Source: Tyzzerella sp. (GTDB lineage Bacteria > Bacillota > Clostridia > Lachnospirales > Lachnospiraceae). Taken from it: a stretch of 64,000 nt of DNA. Each line of letters opens with the position of its first letter. Within the stretch, counting starts at the first letter, position 1. The DNA lies in assembly GCA_017465565.1 (NCBI GenBank), contig JAFTWA010000055.1, positions 59,384 to 123,383 on the forward strand, in the 5' to 3' direction. A model generated the notes under the pieces. The model was not told the origin of the DNA. It saw nothing but the letters and a program-made list of their open reading frames with translations, and did not search any database. Below are positions 42,899-52,199 of this stretch, piece after piece. The position numbers and the translations under genes were made by a program.

Positions 42899-45800
42899 AT
42901 GAAAAAAATAGCAAAACGCTTCGTGGGACTAATTTGTGCAGTGGCACTTGCAGTCACATCTTTTGGTACGGAATCATTGGCGCTGACCATTAATGACAGT
43001 AGTTGGGTTACTACAGTTGATGTTGAGTGGCAAAATCCAACGGAAATTGTGAATGCTGAGACACAGGAAAAGCAATTTATTTTAACTACGAAGACAGCGC
43101 AGGGAAGAGTAAATAATTTATATTTTAGCTTCCCAACAGAAGGCGGAGTTCGATTCCATGCAGATGATACTGGCTTCTGGAATCCAGAGGAGACAAGTGT
43201 TATCAACTATACATCAGAAGGCGCAGCCATTGTAATGCAGGCAAATGATACAAAGGTAAGAGTGTATACAACTGCATCTCCTTGGAGATTTGAAGTGTAT
43301 AATGCCGAAGATGAAATGGTAATCTGGTATCAGGCAGATAAGATGTATTTCGGTTATGACGAAAAGGGTAACCTGAGTAAAGTAAAAATTGCATCTGCAG
43401 TGGATGAATACGAAACACTTTTCGGTTTGGGAGAACGTTTTAGCGGACTTTCTCAGAATGGAAAGACAGTGGAAATGTGGAACTATGATTCATTTTCGCA
43501 GCTTCGTCGTTCTTATGGTGACCAAAATGTAGGATATAAGAATGTTCCAATATTGCATAGTAATAATGGATACACCGTATTCCATAACAATACTTACTAT
43601 GGAATCGTAGATGTGGCAGATACGAAAAAGGACGAATGTTCTTTTGAATTTAATAGTCCAATTCTTGATATGTATGTGTGGTCTGGATCTACCTTAGAAA
43701 ACATTGATAGCTACTGTGAACTGACAGGAAGCTCTGTGACAGTTCCAAAGGATATGCTTTCTTACTGGGCAGGACAGGCGCAGGCTCAATGGTATAAGAA
43801 TGGAAAAACAGCAGATGAAGTATTAAATACGGTAAAAACAACCATCGAGAAATACGAAGCGTTGGGAACTCCAATTAAGATGGTTCACTTAGAAGGTATT
43901 GGAACGAATACAACCTATGAATCCGTTCGAAATTATTTAGACAGTAAAAATATTAAATTCTTAGGATGGATGAACTCCGATTTTAGAACCTTTGATGATG
44001 GGGAAGGACGGTCGGCAACAGAACTTAGAGATAAAATCGGTTTGACTAATGCGACTGCACCACTTGTTACATGGAATTATGCGAAATTATCTCATTACTA
44101 TGATGGTGGTGGATACAAATATTTGGATTGGGGTAATCCAGATTCTAAACGTTGGTTAGAGGAAAGATTAAATACATATATGGAGGATGGTCTCATCGGT
44201 ATGATGGTAGACTTTAATGATACGATTCAAGAAGATGCCTATTATCCTTCACTGGATAAAACAGGTCTTGAGATGCATAACTTGTCTCAGTACTATTATG
44301 CGAAGGCGGTTTATGAAACTTTTGAAGAATATTACGGTGAAGGCAACTTTGTAAATATTGTTCGTGCGGGTGTGGCAGGTTCGCAAAGCTATGGTGCAGT
44401 ATTTGCAGGAGACCAGACAAGTACATTCCTCGGACTACAGCAGGTTGTTTCATCATTACTTTCTAGTGCTACAGCAGGATACAATGTGTGGGGAAGCGAT
44501 ATTGGTGCACTTGGACATGTAGATGATGCAAAGAAGAACGACCCAGAGCTTTATGCACGTTGGGTACAGCTTGCAACATTTACGCCACTTATGCGTGCAC
44601 ACGGTCAGACAAGCTGGCGCGACCCATGGGCTTACAGTGATTCTTCTGTGGATTTATTCCAAGAGTATTATTGGACAAGAGAAAGTATTGTAGACCTTAT
44701 CAATTCAGGGCAATTAAAAGCAAGTGTAGAAAATCATCCAATGACACAATCAATGGTGGTTGCCTATCCGGAACAGAAAAAATTAGCAACAAATGAGACA
44801 CAGTATCTCTTCTGTGACAGCCTTCTTGTATGTCCTGTAACAGAAAGTGGAGTGTCGTCTCTGGAGGTACAGTTCCCAGAAGGCAGATGGGTAAATATCT
44901 GGGACGGAACAGTATACGCTGGCGATACAAAGCTGGTTGTGGATGCAAGCTTAGATACGATTCCAGTTTATCTGGAAGCAGGCTCTGCAATCCCTGTAAC
45001 TTTAGGTGCAGAACTTTCTATTAACGGCATTAATACAGAAGGTAAGAATACCAATGCCTTGATGATTGCCCCAGCTGTGGAAAAGAAAGAAAATGTAATT
45101 TATCTTGATAAAGCCACAACTCAAACTTATACAAGTGATGTGATAGGCGAAAACACTTACAGCGTTTCTTCTGCGAATGCTTGCGATAAGAATATTGTGG
45201 TAGCTATGGGAATTACAGCAACAAACGTGAAGGTTGGCAATACAGAACTTAAGGAATTATCAAAACGTCCAACCTCTGCTTCTACAGAGGCAGGTTTCTA
45301 TCGTGACATCGAAAATAACTCGACTATCATTGTTACAGGTGGAAACTGGACCAGCTTAGAATACTCAGGTTCTAGCGAACGTTTCGTAAACGTTGCACTT
45401 GGTGCTAATGTCACAACAACAGGTTTAAGCGAAAAGAATGAGGCAGATGCGCAGAATATTACAGATGGTGATTATGCAACAGACCTTACAGTTACAGAAG
45501 GCAAAAAGACAAGTGTAGTAATCGACTTAAAGGAAAACTATAAGTTAAACAAAATCCTCGTAAAATGGGGTGGGGCATACGCAAGAAGCTACAAACTTGA
45601 GGTGTCAGACTCTAATGCAGAGGATGCAAAATGGACAGTTGTTTTTGAAAAAGATAAAGGTGGCGGTGGAACCGACACAGTATTACTGGATTCTGATAAA
45701 GAATACCGCTATATCCGTATGACGGATATTGACACACTTTCTAAGACGGGCGCGAAGCTTGTGGAAGTGGAAGCTTACGGCGACGCCACGCAGAAAGTGG

Positions 45801-45973
45801 AAGATATAAAAACCAGCGTGGTTGTACTTGAGGAAGAGGTAACTCCAACGGAAGAAATTCCAGCAGTCCTCTGGTATGTTGTTGGCGGTGTTTCTGCGGC
45901 GATTCTTCTCGGATGTGCAGCTGCAGCATTCCTAATTGGAAAAAAGAAAAAGAAAGTAGTGGAGGGTAATTAA
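42899..45973 (+). CDS. GH31 glycoside hydrolase, exported and membrane-anchored, with F5/8C (CBM32-like) domain
   Basis: About 1024 residues. Signal peptide (1-30), beta domain, and GH31 barrel with nucleophile Asp438 (GMMVDFND) and acid/base Asp505 (FAGDQTS). RAGVAGSQ and GSDIGALG lie nearby, and LATFTPLMRAHGQ follows. After the beta-sandwich C-terminus comes an F5/8 type C domain (about 828-965, FVNVALGANVTTT to VEVEAYGD), usually sugar-binding. It ends with a helix (VLWYVVGGVSAAILLGCAAAAFL) and GKKKKKVVEGN tail. ATG 42899 is preferred over GTG 42890. Its anchor resembles that of the giant protein. It likely trims alpha-linked residues at the surface before import. Confidence 0.88.
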   Translation: MKKIAKRFVGLICAVALAVTSFGTESLALTINDSSWVTTVDVEWQNPTEIVNAETQEKQFILTTKTAQGRVNNLYFSFPTEGGVRFHADDTGFWNPEETSVINYTSEGAAIVMQANDTKVRVYTTASPWRFEVYNAEDEMVIWYQADKMYFGYDEKGNLSKVKIASAVDEYETLFGLGERFSGLSQNGKTVEMWNYDSFSQLRRSYGDQNVGYKNVPILHSNNGYTVFHNNTYYGIVDVADTKKDECSFEFNSPILDMYVWSGSTLENIDSYCELTGSSVTVPKDMLSYWAGQAQAQWYKNGKTADEVLNTVKTTIEKYEALGTPIKMVHLEGIGTNTTYESVRNYLDSKNIKFLGWMNSDFRTFDDGEGRSATELRDKIGLTNATAPLVTWNYAKLSHYYDGGGYKYLDWGNPDSKRWLEERLNTYMEDGLIGMMVDFNDTIQEDAYYPSLDKTGLEMHNLSQYYYAKAVYETFEEYYGEGNFVNIVRAGVAGSQSYGAVFAGDQTSTFLGLQQVVSSLLSSATAGYNVWGSDIGALGHVDDAKKNDPELYARWVQLATFTPLMRAHGQTSWRDPWAYSDSSVDLFQEYYWTRESIVDLINSGQLKASVENHPMTQSMVVAYPEQKKLATNETQYLFCDSLLVCPVTESGVSSLEVQFPEGRWVNIWDGTVYAGDTKLVVDASLDTIPVYLEAGSAIPVTLGAELSINGINTEGKNTNALMIAPAVEKKENVIYLDKATTQTYTSDVIGENTYSVSSANACDKNIVVAMGITATNVKVGNTELKELSKRPTSASTEAGFYRDIENNSTIIVTGGNWTSLEYSGSSERFVNVALGANVTTTGLSEKNEADAQNITDGDYATDLTVTEGKKTSVVIDLKENYKLNKILVKWGGAYARSYKLEVSDSNAEDAKWTVVFEKDKGGGGTDTVLLDSDKEYRYIRMTDIDTLSKTGAKLVEVEAYGDATQKVEDIKTSVVVLEEEVTPTEEIPAVLWYVVGGVSAAILLGCAAAAFLIGKKKKKVVEGN

Positions 45974-45974
45974 T

Positions 45975-47438
45975 ATGAAACGATTTTTAGCTTTAATACT
46001 TGCGTTAACTATGGTACTTGCTACACTTACTGGATGTGGCGGAAACGACACAGAAAAGGATAAGGACAAAGAGCAAGGTGGAACGGATAGTAATGTAGAA
46101 GTGAATACAGAAATCAAAGGAGAGATTACAGTTGGTATTAACTCCTATAGAAACTCTGACTTTGAAGCAATCTGCGAAGCTTTCAAAGCACAGTATCCAA
46201 ACGTAGAAGTAAAACCAATCCTGTTTGAGACCACAAAGGACGATGCGGTGGAATATTTGACATCCCAAAGCATGGCAGAAAAGGATTTGCCAGACGTTAT
46301 GTTTGACGATGCCGGTTCCCTTCCAACCTATATCCAGAATGGCTGGATGTATCCACTGACTTCTTTTGTAGAAAATGATGCAGATTGGGAAAAGGTTCCA
46401 CAGAATATTAGGGACAACTTTACATATAACGGAAACATCTATGCACTTCCACAGACTATTCACAGCAACGTTTTGGTGGTAAATGAAGATTTAGTGGAAG
46501 AAATGAATGTAGATTTGCCAGAGTATGACTGGACATGGGATGATTTCACAGAATTCATTAAAGCATGTACAAACGCAACATATTCTGGAGTAGATGATAT
46601 GAGTAAGATGTACAACTGGATTCCAGGAGCTATGACGGATGGACATACAGTTGGAGGCTACAATTATGATACAAAATCATTTAATTTAGAAGCTGTGCGT
46701 ACTTATGTAAACTATTTCCTTGAACTTCAGAAATTGAATGGCGTAGAAGTATATTCTCTTTATGGTGCATCGAATGGTGGAGAGAGTGCTTATGTGAAGA
46801 AGTTTGGCAACATTTCAGGAACAAATGCGCCTTTCCTGGCTGGAAAAGTAGCATCTACCTTTGTGGGAACATGGGATTATGCAACATACAACAAGAAAGA
46901 TTTAGATTTTAACTGGGAGTTCTATCCAATTCCACAAACTACAGCAGGACGTGTTCCAATTCACGTGGATTACTGCTGGATGACAACAAGTATTGCAGAA
47001 GAAAATGTGGAAGCAGCATGGGCATTTCTTCGCTATGTAACATATAGCAAAGAAGGAAATATAGCACGACTTACTACTTATGACGAAGATCATATTACAG
47101 ACGATATGAACTATGTATATTATATTCCTGTAACAACAGATGAGGAGGTATTGGCGAAGTTTGAATCACTGCCATATGTGACAGACCAGATCCTCTACAT
47201 TTTTGACAATCTTGAAAATGGATACATCAATGACCCTGAAAAGACTGTACCAGGTATTGAAACCTTAGTTTGGGGAGATATTGGCGTTCTTGCTTTCGAG
47301 TCTATGACAGGAAGAGATGATTTTTCATCAAAAATGAAAGATGCAGAAACAAAAGCAAATGCAGAAATGGCAGCTTACTGGAAGACATTTGAAGATGCAC
47401 TTGCAAAGTTTGAAACCGAGTTTGAGCAGTCTCACTAA
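45975..47438 (+). CDS. Sugar ABC transporter substrate-binding lipoprotein
   Basis: A 487-residue type-1 solute-binding protein of the CUT1 family. The lipobox LTGC (Cys about 22) is followed by an acidic linker, then GEITVGINSYRNSDFEAICEAFKAQYPNVEV (lobe 1 start), LPDVMFDDAGSLPTYIQNGWMYPL and WDDFTEFIKACTNATYSG. Such proteins bind oligosaccharides and deliver them to the two-permease importer. It begins one base after the GH31 stop. Which of the two permease pairs downstream it serves is not decidable from the order alone. Confidence 0.88.
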   Translation: MKRFLALILALTMVLATLTGCGGNDTEKDKDKEQGGTDSNVEVNTEIKGEITVGINSYRNSDFEAICEAFKAQYPNVEVKPILFETTKDDAVEYLTSQSMAEKDLPDVMFDDAGSLPTYIQNGWMYPLTSFVENDADWEKVPQNIRDNFTYNGNIYALPQTIHSNVLVVNEDLVEEMNVDLPEYDWTWDDFTEFIKACTNATYSGVDDMSKMYNWIPGAMTDGHTVGGYNYDTKSFNLEAVRTYVNYFLELQKLNGVEVYSLYGASNGGESAYVKKFGNISGTNAPFLAGKVASTFVGTWDYATYNKKDLDFNWEFYPIPQTTAGRVPIHVDYCWMTTSIAEENVEAAWAFLRYVTYSKEGNIARLTTYDEDHITDDMNYVYYIPVTTDEEVLAKFESLPYVTDQILYIFDNLENGYINDPEKTVPGIETLVWGDIGVLAFESMTGRDDFSSKMKDAETKANAEMAAYWKTFEDALAKFETEFEQSH

Positions 47439-47466
47439 AACACTGCCGTAACACGGAGGAGAGTTT

Positions 47467-50379
47467 ATGAAAAAATTTGCAAATCGCAAAGTAGTAATTG
47501 CCGCAAGTATTGCGGCAATTCTGCTACTTGGCATAATAACAATAGCCGCTCCTTCCGCAAATAAAGAAAGAGTGGAAACAGATTATATCACAGAGCTGTC
47601 CGCAGAAGCCTGGACAGACTCTAAAGTTTATAGCGATGGGTATTTGGTACAGCAGATAGAATTAAATGATAAACCTATAACTGGTGCCTTCGAGTTCAGT
47701 GTTGGAGATAAGCTTGCAGTTAGTGTTCCGCAGGAGCTTACTGGAGGCTATCGCATAGGATTTCGCTATCATGTGGATGAAGCCGAGCCTTCGGATGTGC
47801 TTTTTAACCTTGGATATGGAGAAGCAGGCTATACAGCATATCTTCCGCTGATATGGAAGGACGGAGTAAGCGAAGAGCAGCGCTATCCTACAGACCGCTA
47901 TGGAAATGAGAGAGCAAACACACAGGTAGTTCACACAGAGAGTGTTTTCACAGCGTTGCAGGACAATGCAGATATCAATATGGAAGAGATTGAACTGGAG
48001 CTCGCTGGAGGAACTATCGTTATTACAAATACATCCCAGAAAATTATTCTGGAAGAAATCTGGCTGTATCAAGAAAAAGAAATACCAACCTATGCAGAGT
48101 ATTGCAAAAGTACGCAGCCAGCAGATGAAGCAAGTGGAATCATTACGGTGCAGGGAGAAGATTTTTCGATTAAGTCAGACCCACACATCCGAAGCAATAA
48201 TACCAATAAGATTTCACTAGTGCCTTACAATACATATTACCGCATGATTAATGTGCTGGACGGTACTTCTTTTGGAAGTGCAGGTCAGAAGGTAATGTGG
48301 GAGTTTGAAGTGGAGCAGGATGGATGGTATGAGTTTGGACTAAAGTTCTGTCAGAACTCCGCAGTTAACAAGAAGGCATATCGTGAAATTGAAATCGATG
48401 GAGCAGTTCCATTTGAGGAATTTTCGCTGGTATCCTTTGAACAGACTCGAAATATTACTTATGAAACCATGTTTCTTGCAGACAGTAAGGGCGAGAATTA
48501 CAAAGTGTATCTGACAGCAGGAAAACATACCATTGCTATGACAGCTATGTTAGGTGATGTCCGTGAAGTATATGATGAACTGAAAGTGCTGGTGGAAGAA
48601 ATGAATACACTTGGCATGGACATTACAAAGATTACGGCAGGTGTCAGCGACAAGAACCGTACATGGGACCTGGATGCATATCTTCCTAATGCAGTGGAGG
48701 ATATGGAAGGGTACATAGAAACGATTGAAAAATTGTATGAAAGATTAGAGGAAATTGAAGGAGAAAAGCCAACCTACGCGGACAGTCTTCTGTATGCGAT
48801 GCAGGTGTTAGAGCAGCTTTTAGAAAAACCAAGAACAATTCCGAATAATCTGGATTTATTTAATACTGGTGATAATTCTGCAGTAAAGCATATTAATACA
48901 GTAATTAATAACTTGATTAAAACCAATTTAGGTGTGGACGAACTTTATATCAAGGCTGCGGAGGATGCTTTTGTGGAAGAAAAGACTTCCCCATTTGTAA
49001 ATGTAGCAAATTCAGTGAGAAAGTTCTTGTACTCTCTGGACCCAGAAGCTGTGCAGAGTACAAACGGCACTGCGGGTGATGATGACACGCTTCAGGTTTG
49101 GATGTCACGTTCCTCTGTATATGTGCAGGTACTCCAAAGTATGGCGGATTCGGCAGAGGAATTAGAGGGGATTCAGGTTGATATCTCTATCATGCCAAGT
49201 GAACAAAAGCTAGTGCTTGCTTCTGCAGCTGGTACGAACCCAGACGTGGTAATCGGTGCAGGCAGTACGACGCCTTACAAATTTGCCATTCGTGGAGCTG
49301 CGAAGGATTTGACAGAATACGAGGATTTCTTATCCTTCTATGATTCGGAATACAATTTAGAATCGTTGGTGCCATGTGCTTATGATGGCGGTGTTTACGG
49401 AGCCACAGAGACGCAGGATTATCGTGTGTTGTTCTATCGAAAGGATATTTTAGACACACTTGGAATTCAGGTTCCTGATACGTGGGATGATGTACAGGAG
49501 ATTATGCCGACTTTACTTCGGTATAACAAGAATATTAGTCTTCCGATTGCAAACGTAATCGGATTTAAGGGACTGTCAACTACTTCACCGTTTATCTATC
49601 AGAATGACGGAAAGCTTTATACAGAAGATGGTGCTGGAATTGGGCTTATGGACGGCAATACCATCGAAGGAATGAATATGCTGACTGACCTATTTAAGGT
49701 ATATGCAGTGGAAGAATATGTGGCAAGCTTTTACAATTCCTTCCGCTATGGGGAAACACCACTCGGAATTGGTGGAGTATCAAGTTATGTACAGCTTACA
49801 GAGGCTGCACCAGAGCTGGCCGGTCTTTGGGACATTGCACCAGTACCTGGAACCCTTCAGGAGGATGGAACTGTCCTTAGAAGTGGAAATGCAGCCATGA
49901 CAACCTGTATGATTTTCAAAAATACAAATATGTCGGAAGAAGCATGGACCTTCATGAAATGGTGGCTCTCTGCTGAGACGCAGACTGCTTTTGCAGAAAC
50001 TATGGAGCTTTCTTATGGAACAGAATATCGCTGGAACACGGCAAATATGAAGGCTTTTGAAGAGACCTCTTATCCAGATGAGCATAAAGATGTTATCCGC
50101 GTGGCGTGGGAAAATCAGAAGGAAAACTTACAGCACCCTGCAAGCTACATTGTAGAGCGTGAAATCAGTAATGCCTTCACAAATGCAACGGTAAATGGGG
50201 ATACAGTCATTGAGGCGCTGGATGCTTCAAAACTGGTAGCAGACCGTGAAATTATGAGAAAACTAAAAGAATTCGGATATGTAGATAGCGACGGTAATCT
50301 GGAAAGAAATTATCCAATCGAAGTTATGAAAGATATCGAAGCAAAATTAAAAGAACAGACGAAGGGAGGAGAGAAGTAA
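47467..50379 (+). CDS. Large extracellular solute-binding protein (970 aa) with N-terminal carbohydrate-binding-like region
   Basis: An exported protein with an uncleaved or signal-type hydrophobic N-terminus (VVIAASIAAILLLGIITIAA, about 9-28) and no lipobox Cys. Residues about 30-400 contain two beta-rich modules (GEDFSIKSDPHIRSNNTNK and WEFEVEQDGWYEFGLKFCQN, resembling CBM6/35-like binding folds), followed by a helical spacer. The solute-binding domain spans about 535-960 (DTLQVWMSRSSVYVQVLQSM, PDVVIGAGSTTPY, VPDTWDDVQEI). This is about twice the usual length, and the extra modules may present ligand. It ends one base into the start of the first permease pair (overlap at 50379). Confidence 0.8.
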   Translation: MKKFANRKVVIAASIAAILLLGIITIAAPSANKERVETDYITELSAEAWTDSKVYSDGYLVQQIELNDKPITGAFEFSVGDKLAVSVPQELTGGYRIGFRYHVDEAEPSDVLFNLGYGEAGYTAYLPLIWKDGVSEEQRYPTDRYGNERANTQVVHTESVFTALQDNADINMEEIELELAGGTIVITNTSQKIILEEIWLYQEKEIPTYAEYCKSTQPADEASGIITVQGEDFSIKSDPHIRSNNTNKISLVPYNTYYRMINVLDGTSFGSAGQKVMWEFEVEQDGWYEFGLKFCQNSAVNKKAYREIEIDGAVPFEEFSLVSFEQTRNITYETMFLADSKGENYKVYLTAGKHTIAMTAMLGDVREVYDELKVLVEEMNTLGMDITKITAGVSDKNRTWDLDAYLPNAVEDMEGYIETIEKLYERLEEIEGEKPTYADSLLYAMQVLEQLLEKPRTIPNNLDLFNTGDNSAVKHINTVINNLIKTNLGVDELYIKAAEDAFVEEKTSPFVNVANSVRKFLYSLDPEAVQSTNGTAGDDDTLQVWMSRSSVYVQVLQSMADSAEELEGIQVDISIMPSEQKLVLASAAGTNPDVVIGAGSTTPYKFAIRGAAKDLTEYEDFLSFYDSEYNLESLVPCAYDGGVYGATETQDYRVLFYRKDILDTLGIQVPDTWDDVQEIMPTLLRYNKNISLPIANVIGFKGLSTTSPFIYQNDGKLYTEDGAGIGLMDGNTIEGMNMLTDLFKVYAVEEYVASFYNSFRYGETPLGIGGVSSYVQLTEAAPELAGLWDIAPVPGTLQEDGTVLRSGNAAMTTCMIFKNTNMSEEAWTFMKWWLSAETQTAFAETMELSYGTEYRWNTANMKAFEETSYPDEHKDVIRVAWENQKENLQHPASYIVEREISNAFTNATVNGDTVIEALDASKLVADREIMRKLKEFGYVDSDGNLERNYPIEVMKDIEAKLKEQTKGGEK

Positions 50380-51272
50380 TGAAAGAAAAGAAGAAATTCA
50401 ATCTCCCTCCTTGGGCACTTTTAACACCATACGGTATTATTTTCTCGGTATTTATTATTATACCGGTGGTGGCTGCAGTACTGCTTTCGTTTACCTATTT
50501 CAATACGATTCGGCCACCTGAGTTTGTGGGACTACAGAATTATATTGATTTGTTTACGACAGATTCTACATTTTTAAAATATGTTGTACCAAATACCATC
50601 GCCTATGCGCTCTTTGTCGGTGTGGGAGGATATATTTTATCCTTCTTCCTCGCGTGGTCGCTGTCACAGCTCACACATGGAGTCCGTACGGTAATGGCGG
50701 TTATCATTTACTCGCCATCCCTGACAGGTGGAATTTTGATAGCGAATATCTGGAAGGTTATTTTCGATGGAAGTGAGACAGGTTACTTAAACTATTGGCT
50801 GATGGAGCTTGGAGTGATTGCAGAGCCGATTAAATGGCTCCAGTCATCCGACTATCTTATGGTAGTTATGATTATTGTAGCACTGTGGAGCAGTATGGGT
50901 GTAGGTTTCCTTTCTATCCTTTCTGGTATTACCAATGTGGATAAGGAAATTTATGAGGCGGCATACATGGATGGTGTAAAAAATAGATTTCAGGAAATCT
51001 TTTACGTGACCATTCCATCTATCAAACCACAGATGTTATTCGGTGCGGTTATGGCCATTGTAAACACATTCCAGACCAGCGGTGTGGGTGTTGCCCTTTC
51101 GGGTTCCAACCCGACACCAAACTACGCAGGACAGCTTATTGGAACCCATATTGAGGATTTTGGTTTTATCCGAAACGAAATGGGTTATGCAGCGGCTGTT
51201 TCTGTAGTACTTTTACTATTTATTAAATTAATGTCAACTGGTGCAAATAAATTGTTTGCAGAGAAGGATTAG
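50379..51272 (+). CDS. ABC sugar transporter permease, first subunit, pair 1
   Basis: A 297-residue MalF-type permease with six helices. The EAA loop reads EIYEAAYMDGVKNRFQEIFYVTIPSIKP (about residues 189-216), where the ATPase docks. The start overlaps the large binding protein's stop. Its partner permease follows after 16 bp. No ATPase gene is in the operon, so a shared MsmX/MsmK-type ATPase encoded elsewhere is expected. Confidence 0.9.
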   Translation: MKEKKKFNLPPWALLTPYGIIFSVFIIIPVVAAVLLSFTYFNTIRPPEFVGLQNYIDLFTTDSTFLKYVVPNTIAYALFVGVGGYILSFFLAWSLSQLTHGVRTVMAVIIYSPSLTGGILIANIWKVIFDGSETGYLNYWLMELGVIAEPIKWLQSSDYLMVVMIIVALWSSMGVGFLSILSGITNVDKEIYEAAYMDGVKNRFQEIFYVTIPSIKPQMLFGAVMAIVNTFQTSGVGVALSGSNPTPNYAGQLIGTHIEDFGFIRNEMGYAAAVSVVLLLFIKLMSTGANKLFAEKD

Positions 51273-51288
51273 GAAAGGAGGAACCCAG

Positions 51289-52188
51289 ATGTTAAAGAAG
51301 AAAAAGAAAATTAAAAACAGACTTCGTGCAAAAGGCGTGACTCCAAAACATTTTGATCGGAGTCAGATTAAGATTCTGGCTTACATGGTGCCAGTGTGCA
51401 TTGTAATGGCGCTGCCGATTGTATTTATTTTCATGAATGCATTTAAACCGGTAGACGAGCTTTTTGCATATCCACCAAGACTTTATGTGAAGAATCCAAC
51501 GTTCCAGAACTTTGTGGATTTGTTTTCACTGACCAGTCAGACCAATATTCCAATGAGCCGATATTTATTTAACAGTATTTTATATACGGTTATTACGGTA
51601 GTATCGACCATTTATATTGCAGCCTGTGCAGGCTATGTTTTATCAAAGAAAAAATTTAAAGGAAGAGATACGCTGTTTAAAATTAATCAGACGGCGCTCA
51701 TGTTTGTCCCAGTAGCGGTACAGATACCACGTTACTTTGTTATTGTGTACACTGGACTGATTGATAATTTCTGGGCAAATATTTTACCGCTTTTGGCGGT
51801 GCCTACCAGTGTATTCTTGGTAAAACAGTTTATTGACCAGCTGCCGGACTCTCTGATTGAGGCTGCAGTCATTGACGGCGCAGGAGATATTATGATTATG
51901 CGCAAGATTATCATGCCTCTGATAAAATCTCCCCTTGCGACAGTGGCAATCCTGTCATTCTCGTCTGCGTGGGGTGCAACAGAAGCAGCGACCTATTTTA
52001 TTGACAATGATTCTCTGAAAAACTTTGCCTTTTATGTTTCAACCTTAAGCAACGCAACTGGAAACGTTGTGGCCGGAGCAGGTGTATCGGCAGCAGCATC
52101 GCTTATTATGTTCCTGCCAAGCTTTATCCTGTTCATTATTATGCAGTCTAGGGTTATGAATTCTATGGCACATTCAGGAATCAAGTAA
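51289..52188 (+). CDS. ABC sugar transporter permease, second subunit, pair 1
   Basis: A 299-residue MalG-type permease. The EAA loop is DSLIEAAVIDGAGDIMIMRKIIMPLIKSP. It has six helices after a basic N-terminus (LKKKKKIKNRLRAKG). ATG 51289 follows AAAGGAGG at good spacing; an in-frame start at 51241 lies within the previous gene. It works with the preceding permease. Confidence 0.9.
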   Translation: MLKKKKKIKNRLRAKGVTPKHFDRSQIKILAYMVPVCIVMALPIVFIFMNAFKPVDELFAYPPRLYVKNPTFQNFVDLFSLTSQTNIPMSRYLFNSILYTVITVVSTIYIAACAGYVLSKKKFKGRDTLFKINQTALMFVPVAVQIPRYFVIVYTGLIDNFWANILPLLAVPTSVFLVKQFIDQLPDSLIEAAVIDGAGDIMIMRKIIMPLIKSPLATVAILSFSSAWGATEAATYFIDNDSLKNFAFYVSTLSNATGNVVAGAGVSAAASLIMFLPSFILFIIMQSRVMNSMAHSGIK

Positions 52189-52199
52189 GGAGGCGTACT

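Noticed and set aside
28369-45973. Sulfoquinovose (sulfo-Entner-Doudoroff) degradation locus
   Set aside because: A GH31, SDR and aldolase fit superficially, but a PfkB kinase and a DgoD-type dehydratase are not part of that route, and the YihQ-type sulfonate-binding pattern was not recognised in either GH31.
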